Source: Streptomyces anulatus | GTDB taxonomy: Bacteria; Actinomycetota; Actinomycetes; Streptomycetales; Streptomycetaceae | Assembly (NCBI RefSeq): GCF_014650675.1 | Contig: NZ_BMVK01000008.1 | Span: 62,001 to 126,000 of the forward strand | Reading direction: 5' to 3' | Length of the DNA stretch: 64,000 bases | Shown: positions 59,373 to 64,000 of the stretch, in pieces | Layout of the letters: the number at the start of each line of letters is the position of its first letter | How positions within the stretch are numbered: position 1 is the first letter of the stretch | Notes under the pieces: model-generated | Database searches by the model: none | What the model was told of the DNA's origin: nothing | The model's input: only the letters and a program-made list of their open reading frames with translations | Program-made: the position numbers and the translations under genes

Positions 59373-60188
59373 TCAGCCTCCGTCCGTGGGAACGCGCCGG
59401 GCCGCGCGGACCCAGAGGAATCTGGTCAGGCAGCCGATACCGACGGCCCAGGCGAGCTGCGACAGGGCCATGTGCGCGGTCTGCATGTCGATCCCCTCCG
59501 ATTGGTAGACGACGATGGGAAGGTCGACGGTGAGATGGAACGGGAGCACGCGCACGGCGTCCTGCACGCTCTCGGAGAACAGCCAGAGCGGTATGACCGC
59601 ACCGGAGAGCAGGTCCTGGAAGAAGAAGTACGTCCGGGTGATGCCGTAGTTGGAGATCGTCCAGAAGCACAGGAGTTCGAGCAGCATGCCGAGCTGGTAG
59701 GCGACGACCTGCCCCATGGCCAGGCACCACAGCGCGACGACCAGCACCTGCCAGGACGCGGGCGGGGAGATGACACCGCACAGGACCAGCAGGGCCGCCC
59801 CGGGCACCAGCCACATCAGGTTGTAGGCGAATCCGCCCATGGTGCGCAGGGCCAGGTAGCGCTGCGGGGCCATGGGGCGCACGAACCAGAAGACGAGGGT
59901 GCCCTCACGGATCTTCGAGCGCACCGAATCGCGCGCGGCGCCGCGGGTGCACAGCGTGAGCACGGCGAGGGCCGAATAGGTGCGGGCCTGCTCGGCACCG
60001 TCGCACGAGGCGCCGTCCGCGCCGCAGTAGACGGCCGTCCAGAGGGTGCTGAGCACCGCGATCTGCAGCACGGCGGAGAAGGCCGTGGCGGCGATTCTGG
60101 ACGGGAACCGGGTCTCCGTGGTCGTCACCAGCAGCAGGGTCCGGATCGGCAGACGTGCCGGTGCGCCGGCTCCACCCGCCGTCAGCAC
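59373..60188 (-). CDS. ABC-2 family transporter permease (second subunit)
   Basis: A 271-residue permease with six hydrophobic segments; SKIREGTLVFWFVRPMAPQRYLAL and LPFHLTVDLPIVVYQ match the partner type of the preceding family. The GTG start overlaps the ATPase end by seven bases, and its own stop nearly touches the next gene. Two cysteines in YCGADGASCDG may form an external disulfide. Confidence 0.85.
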   Translation of the reverse strand: MLTAGGAGAPARLPIRTLLLVTTTETRFPSRIAATAFSAVLQIAVLSTLWTAVYCGADGASCDGAEQARTYSALAVLTLCTRGAARDSVRSKIREGTLVFWFVRPMAPQRYLALRTMGGFAYNLMWLVPGAALLVLCGVISPPASWQVLVVALWCLAMGQVVAYQLGMLLELLCFWTISNYGITRTYFFFQDLLSGAVIPLWLFSESVQDAVRVLPFHLTVDLPIVVYQSEGIDMQTAHMALSQLAWAVGIGCLTRFLWVRAARRVPTDGG

Positions 60189-61195
60189 GGTGCCGCCCCC
60201 AGGGCGACGGCCGGTCCGGCGGAGCGGAAGCGCAGCACGTCGTCGATGGTCACCTCTTCGACGGTCAGGCTCAGGACGTCCCCCCTGGCCAGCAGCCGGG
60301 CGACGACGTCCGGGGCCTCCTGGCCGTCCCCGACGCCGATCACGGCCTCCCCGTCGCCGGAGGCGAGAACGGCGAAGGAGGGTGACAGGTCGGGCCGGCC
60401 GGAGGCCGCGAAGGAGACCTTGACCCGTTGGCGGTAGCGCATCGACCCGAGGAACTCCGTGACGGTGTCGTCGAAGACGAGCCGCCCCTCCTCCATCAGC
60501 AACAGCCGTCCGCACAGGTGGGCGACGTCGGACATGTCGTGGGTGGTGAGCACCAGCGACTTGCCGGGCTCCTTCCCCCGCTCCGCGAGGACGTCCCGTA
60601 CCCGGTCGCGCGTCGGCACGTCCATGCCGATGGTCGGCTCGTCCAGGAGCAGGAGGTCCGGGTCGTGCAGCAGCGCGGCGGCGAGATCGCAGCGCACCCG
60701 CTGCCCCAGGGACATGTGGCGGACGGGCTTCCCCCAGAAGGCGGCTATCTCCAGGCGTTCGTCCAGGAGCGCCAGCCTTCTGGTGAGGGTGACGCCGGGA
60801 ATGCCGTACATCTCGCCGAGCACCCGGTACGAGTCGTACGCCGTCAGGTCCCACCACAGTTGGGTGCGCTGGCCGAACATGACCCCGATCCGGCCGGCCA
60901 TGCTGCGACGTTTGGCCCAGGGGTCGAGCCCGACGACGCTCAGCGACCCCTCGTCGGGCCGGAGGATCCCGCAGATGGTCTTGATGAGCGTGGACTTGCC
61001 GGCGCCGTTGAGTCCGAGAAGCGCGACGCTCTCCCCCGAGGCGATGCGGAACGACACGTCCTCCATCGCGCGGCGGGCGGGCCGGGCCGCGGGAGCCCTG
61101 CGCCGGGGAAGGAGGCGGAGGCGGCCGGGCGTCCGGTAGGACTTGCCGATTCCGTGCGCCTCGATCACTGCCGGCGCCTGCCCGTGTGCATTCAT
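60182..61195 (-). CDS. ABC transporter ATP-binding protein (ABC-2 exporter)
   Basis: A 337-residue ATPase. Walker A GLNGAGKST, Q-loop VMFGQRTQLWWDL, signature MSLGQRVRCDLAAAL, Walker B LLLLDEPTIGMD, His switch LTTHDMSDV. The FGQRTQLWW segment is typical of ABC-2/DUF990 exporters. The last ~75 residues form a domain of unknown role (RQRVKVSFAASG...). Same operon as the two permeases. Confidence 0.93.
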   Translation of the reverse strand: MNAHGQAPAVIEAHGIGKSYRTPGRLRLLPRRRAPAARPARRAMEDVSFRIASGESVALLGLNGAGKSTLIKTICGILRPDEGSLSVVGLDPWAKRRSMAGRIGVMFGQRTQLWWDLTAYDSYRVLGEMYGIPGVTLTRRLALLDERLEIAAFWGKPVRHMSLGQRVRCDLAAALLHDPDLLLLDEPTIGMDVPTRDRVRDVLAERGKEPGKSLVLTTHDMSDVAHLCGRLLLMEEGRLVFDDTVTEFLGSMRYRQRVKVSFAASGRPDLSPSFAVLASGDGEAVIGVGDGQEAPDVVARLLARGDVLSLTVEEVTIDDVLRFRSAGPAVALGAAPC

Positions 61196-61244
61196 GCCTG
61201 ACGTCCTTGGGATTGATGCCCGGGGCGCGCCCGGGCGAGAGAGG

Positions 61245-61868
61245 TCACAGCCAGTTGCGCTGCGCTGCGGCGTAGCCGGCCTGGAAACGGCTGGTCGCGT
61301 CGAGGGAGTCCATGAGCCGGGCCACCGCCCGGCGGTAGGTGCGCAGCGCCATGCCCATGTCGCGGGCGGCCGCCTCGTCCTTGGCCCCCCGCGACAGTTG
61401 GCGCAGGATCTCGCGGGACAGCGGGGTGAGAGGTTCCTCCGCGGGCCGGGGCTCGTGGTCGTCCTCCTGTGCCGCCGAGGTCAGCATGCGTACGAGCATG
61501 GGGGTGAACGGCAGTCCGTGGCCGATGAGCGCACCGTCCCCGTAGTCGGTGCGGTTGCGTGCCAGCACGACGACCGAGCGGTCGACGATCACCATCCGGG
61601 GGTTCTGCGCGGGCGCCGTGTGGACCTCGACTCCCTGCTTCGCCAGGCCGACCAGCTCGCATCGCGGCAGGGCCGTGTCCTCGGGGTCGGCCGGGGGCAG
61701 GTAGACCCGCACGCTCACGCCGGGGGCCCCCGCCACGATCCGGGCGGCCGTCAGGTCCACCTCGCCGTCCAGTGCCGGGCCTCCGCGTGGCACGGCAAGC
61801 AGGACTTCCCGGCGAGCACTGTGGATCGTCCGACGCACCTGTGACAACCCGGCGAAGTTCATCTGCAT
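61245..61868 (-). CDS. LuxR/TrmB-like helix-turn-helix regulator of the exporter operon
   Basis: A 207-residue protein. Its N-terminal half (about 1-125) looks like the phospholipase-D-like sensor domain of TrmB/LuxR regulators (SARREVLLAVP, VVVLARNRTDYGDGALIGHG). The C-terminal half has a LuxR-type HTH: LTPLSREILRQLSRGAKDEAAARDMGMALRTYRR (about 150-183; quoted by key residues). The ATG at 61868 follows GGAGGG; 61895 is the longer alternative. It is the first gene of the exporter unit, 49 bases before the ATPase. Confidence 0.83.
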   Translation of the reverse strand: MQMNFAGLSQVRRTIHSARREVLLAVPRGGPALDGEVDLTAARIVAGAPGVSVRVYLPPADPEDTALPRCELVGLAKQGVEVHTAPAQNPRMVIVDRSVVVLARNRTDYGDGALIGHGLPFTPMLVRMLTSAAQEDDHEPRPAEEPLTPLSREILRQLSRGAKDEAAARDMGMALRTYRRAVARLMDSLDATSRFQAGYAAAQRNWL

Positions 61869-61940
61869 CGCACACGCCCTCCATCGATCCGTCATTCCCG
61901 GTGGACCGGTCGGCTCGACCGGCCCCGACGGGCGACACGA

Positions 61941-61969
61941 AAGGTATGTACCATGCACAATTTTGTCAA
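61941..61969 (-). promoter_or_regulatory. Near-consensus housekeeping promoter for the exporter regulator
   Basis: On the minus strand TTGACA and TACCTT are separated by exactly 17 bases, about 70 bases before the regulator ATG. The surrounding DNA is strikingly A/T-rich. Confidence 0.72.
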
Positions 61970-62119
61970 GAAACTTGCCAACCCTTGGCGAGCGTCACGC
62001 AGCTGTGGTTACGTACTGGCCATCACCGGCGCTCGTCACCGCCGGCCGGGCACCGCCCGGCCCTCACACCCGTGCCAGGCGGGGACGAATCGCCCCACAG
62101 GGGAGTGAAAGAAAGAGAC

Positions 62120-62290
62120 ATGGACAAGCGAATCAAGAAGTTCTACGCACTGGCCGGCATCCTCGGACTGTTCGCGCTCGGCAGCCTGGCCACCACCCAC
62201 GGAGCGGTCACCGAGACGATCGCCGCATCTCAGGGCAGCCTGGCGGCCCTCGCACCGGACGGCGACAGCGGACACATCGACTGGCCCTGA
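62120..62290 (+). CDS. 56-residue membrane/export peptide, candidate signal peptide pheromone
   Basis: The basic start MDKRIKKFYALAGILGLFALG leads into one hydrophobic segment (about residues 8-24). A ~30-residue polar tail without cysteines follows, ending GDSGHIDWP. The ribosome site is modest (GGGAGTGAAAGA). It lies between the exporter regulator and an XRE-TPR regulator gene, both flanked by A/T-rich DNA. The layout resembles small exported peptides encoded beside XRE/TPR receptors in Gram-positive signalling, but no homologous system is known to me with this tail. Confidence 0.62.
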   Translation: MDKRIKKFYALAGILGLFALGSLATTHGAVTETIAASQGSLAALAPDGDSGHIDWP

Positions 62291-62411
62291 CCCTGGCGGG
62301 AAATCGTCTCTCGGAGTGCGTCGGACCAAATCTTGCCAGTATGTTTCCCCCACATGACGTATGCGGCAGATTAATTTGACAGGGTTGCTGAATAAATGCC
62401 AGGGTGTCCAC

Positions 62412-63665
62412 GTGTCTAGTCAGGTGCACCACACTTCGGATCAGCTGCAGTTCGGGCGTCGTCTGCGCACGCTGCGGCTGGCCCGCGGCATGTCGCAGGC
62501 GGAGCTCGCCGGGACGGAGATCTCGGCGACCTACCTGTCCCGTCTGGAGTCCGGCGCCCGGCCGCCGACGGAACGGGTCCTGTCACACCTGTGCGACCAG
62601 CTCGGTGTGACACCCGCGGCCTTCCAGCCCTCGACGGGCAGCACCCTCGCCCGGGCCCTCGCCACGGTCACCACCCTGGGCGAGGCGCCCGAGGCGGCGT
62701 CCGTACTGGAGGAAGCCCTTCAGCAGCCGTCGGAGGACGACGATCTCGCTCTGCGGTGGCAGGTGCAGTGGGTCCTGGCCCGCGCCTACCACGCGCAGGG
62801 GCGGTCGGCCGAGGAGTTCCGGCTGCTGGAGGAGCTGACCGAGCTGAGCGACGAGATCGGCCTTCCCGAGCTGCGCGTGCGCTCGCGCACGCAGCTGGCC
62901 CGCAGGGAACGCTCCGCCGGGAACCTGGTCTCCTCGCTCGCGCGGGCCGGCGACGCGGTCTCCCTGGCCGAGAGCCTGGGGCACCCCCACCACCTGATGG
63001 AGGCGACGCTCGTACTGATCTCCATCGAGGCGGAGAGCGGGCGCCTGGCCGAGGCCAGGGCCCGCGCCGATCAGCTGCTGGAGAGCCTGGGCGACCACGT
63101 TCCCGTCAAGGCGCGGGTGGAGGCGCTGTGGACGGCTGCCACCGTCCGAGGCAGGCAGGGGGAGGGCCCGGCCGCGATCGAGGCCATGCAGGCCGCCATC
63201 GCCCAGCCGGTCGGCAGCGAGGACCCCACCCTGTGGCTGCGGCTGCGGCTCGCGGCAGCCTCCCTCTACCTCCAGCTCGACCCACGCGACACCGAGCGCG
63301 CCCGGCAGCACCTCGACGAGGCCGGCTCCGCCGTGGAACTGATCAGCATGCCGCCGCTGCACCAGCGGGAGCTGTGGTTCCTCCAGTGCCAACTGGCCTA
63401 CTACGAAGGCCGGCTGGACACGGCACGCGACCTGAGCGAGCGGCTCGGGGAGCGTCCCGAAGGGCTGGGCCGCCGGGATCTGGTGAGGCTCCAGCTCCTG
63501 CGGCACCGGATCGCGATCAGCGGCGGCGACCGGACCGCCGTGTCAGAGATGAAGAGTCTCGCGACCCGGGCCCAGCAGTCCGGCGACGCCGATCTGGCGG
63601 CGGAGGCCTGGCGGGGCCTGGTCGAGAGCCTCACCCCGCCCACCGACGACCCGGATCACGGCTGA
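62412..63665 (+). CDS. XRE-family regulator with TPR-like C-terminal domain
   Basis: A 417-residue regulator. The helix-turn-helix (about 14-70) is LRLARGMSQAELAGTEISAT and YLSRLESGARPPTERVL. The rest consists of helical hairpins of TPR type, for example LARAYHAQGRSAEEFRLLEEL and LESLGDHVPVKARVEALWTAA, as in peptide-sensing RRNPP-like and streptomycete pathway regulators. GTG start at 62412; GTG at 62424 is the alternative. It sits immediately after the small peptide gene. Confidence 0.88.
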   Translation: MSSQVHHTSDQLQFGRRLRTLRLARGMSQAELAGTEISATYLSRLESGARPPTERVLSHLCDQLGVTPAAFQPSTGSTLARALATVTTLGEAPEAASVLEEALQQPSEDDDLALRWQVQWVLARAYHAQGRSAEEFRLLEELTELSDEIGLPELRVRSRTQLARRERSAGNLVSSLARAGDAVSLAESLGHPHHLMEATLVLISIEAESGRLAEARARADQLLESLGDHVPVKARVEALWTAATVRGRQGEGPAAIEAMQAAIAQPVGSEDPTLWLRLRLAAASLYLQLDPRDTERARQHLDEAGSAVELISMPPLHQRELWFLQCQLAYYEGRLDTARDLSERLGERPEGLGRRDLVRLQLLRHRIAISGGDRTAVSEMKSLATRAQQSGDADLAAEAWRGLVESLTPPTDDPDHG

Positions 63666-63711
63666 GCCCACCGGTCCGGGCGCGGTGCCCCGGACACGAT
63701 CAGGGAGCACG

Positions 63712-64000
63712 ATGACCAGTTCCGCCACCGCCCCGGACCCACCGCACCGCACCGTGATCAGACCGTGGCCCGTGGACCGGCCCGCCGTCCGCGTCTTCCT
63801 CTTCCACCACGCGGGCGGCACGCACCACTTCTTCCGCGACTGGGCCGGACTCTTCCCCGCCGATTGGGAGGTCCTCCTCATGGAGGCGCCCGGCCGAGGG
63901 AGCCGGGCGGGGCACCGCTGCCAGGACATCGGCGAACTGGCGGAACTGCTCCGCCGGGAGGTCCACCCGCTGCTCGACCGGCCCTACGGGTTCTTCGGCC
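63712..64000 (+). CDS. Type II thioesterase, N-terminal part (cut by window edge)
   Basis: The first 96 residues of an alpha/beta-hydrolase of the GrsT/RifR kind. VFLFHHAGGTHHFFRDW carries the oxyanion region, and EAPGRGSRAGHRC is the conserved loop after strand 4. The catalytic GxSxG Ser lies just beyond the window. The ATG follows AGGGAGCACG. Such enzymes edit NRPS or PKS carrier proteins, so megasynthases are expected to the right. It follows the XRE gene by 46 bases. Confidence 0.88.
   Translation, partial: MTSSATAPDPPHRTVIRPWPVDRPAVRVFLFHHAGGTHHFFRDWAGLFPADWEVLLMEAPGRGSRAGHRCQDIGELAELLRREVHPLLDRPYGFFG

Overview
The window is high-GC DNA with Streptomyces codon habits (strong G/C at third positions, many GTG starts, ATGA/GTGA/TGATG gene overlaps). 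The gene set also points to Streptomyces or a close relative: an actinobacterial complex I operon, the futalosine-type menaquinone genes mqnA and mqnC, SigE-type sigma factor, two eukaryotic-type Ser/Thr kinases, and rare TTA codons in a secondary-metabolism-like gene. No rRNA, tRNA, transposase or CRISPR array was recognised.

Region 1 (1-12 kb) is respiratory. nuoG (5' part), F, E, D, C, B and A lie on the minus strand as one overlapping operon, behind a Rex/CRP-type palindrome. Beyond it are a secreted NlpC/P60 peptidase, a chloramphenicol-exporter-like MFS protein, a geranylgeranyl-reductase-family flavoprotein (possibly saturating the menaquinone tail) and menG. Region 2 (12-16 kb) is a taurine/sulfonate unit: TauD-like dioxygenase and ABC transporter, preceded by a tiny cysteine-rich, apparently leaderless leader peptide with competing hairpins. 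Region 3 (16-19 kb) is a sigma factor, a membrane partner and a DUF3152 metalloprotease-like protein. Region 4 (19-24.5 kb) holds a degenerate amidohydrolase with mqnC, a Ser/Thr kinase, mqnA and a cold-shock gene with a terminator-like structure in its leader.

Region 5 (24.6-31 kb) is a tightly overlapped oligopeptide ABC operon headed by a C45 (acyltransferase-type) hydrolase whose frame has no normal start codon. Region 6 (31-37 kb) has an enoyl-CoA hydratase, two small exported or membrane proteins, a kinase fused to PQQ-type repeats, and a VOC protein. Region 7 (37-50 kb) is a lipid/acyl-CoA set: TetR regulator, F420-type nitroreductase, acyl-CoA dehydrogenase, lipid-transfer thiolase, and DUF35 and DoxX proteins. 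The last two lie 7.4 kb away, yet share a 15-bp palindrome with the dehydrogenase/thiolase promoters. The intervening block holds an HTH protein with its own inverted repeat, a PNPOx protein, HtpX-PspAB and a two-gene CHAT-protease module.

Region 8 (50-64 kb) looks like accessory or biosynthetic DNA. It has a three-gene operon (FAD amine oxidase-like fusion with two TTA codons, methyltransferase, ATP-grasp-like ligase), then a flavin monooxygenase, an AhpD-like protein and an AraC/NmrA divergent pair. An ABC-2 exporter with its regulator, a 56-residue membrane/export peptide, an XRE-TPR regulator and a type II thioesterase cut by the window edge follow. The thioesterase suggests an NRPS/PKS cluster just beyond 64 kb.
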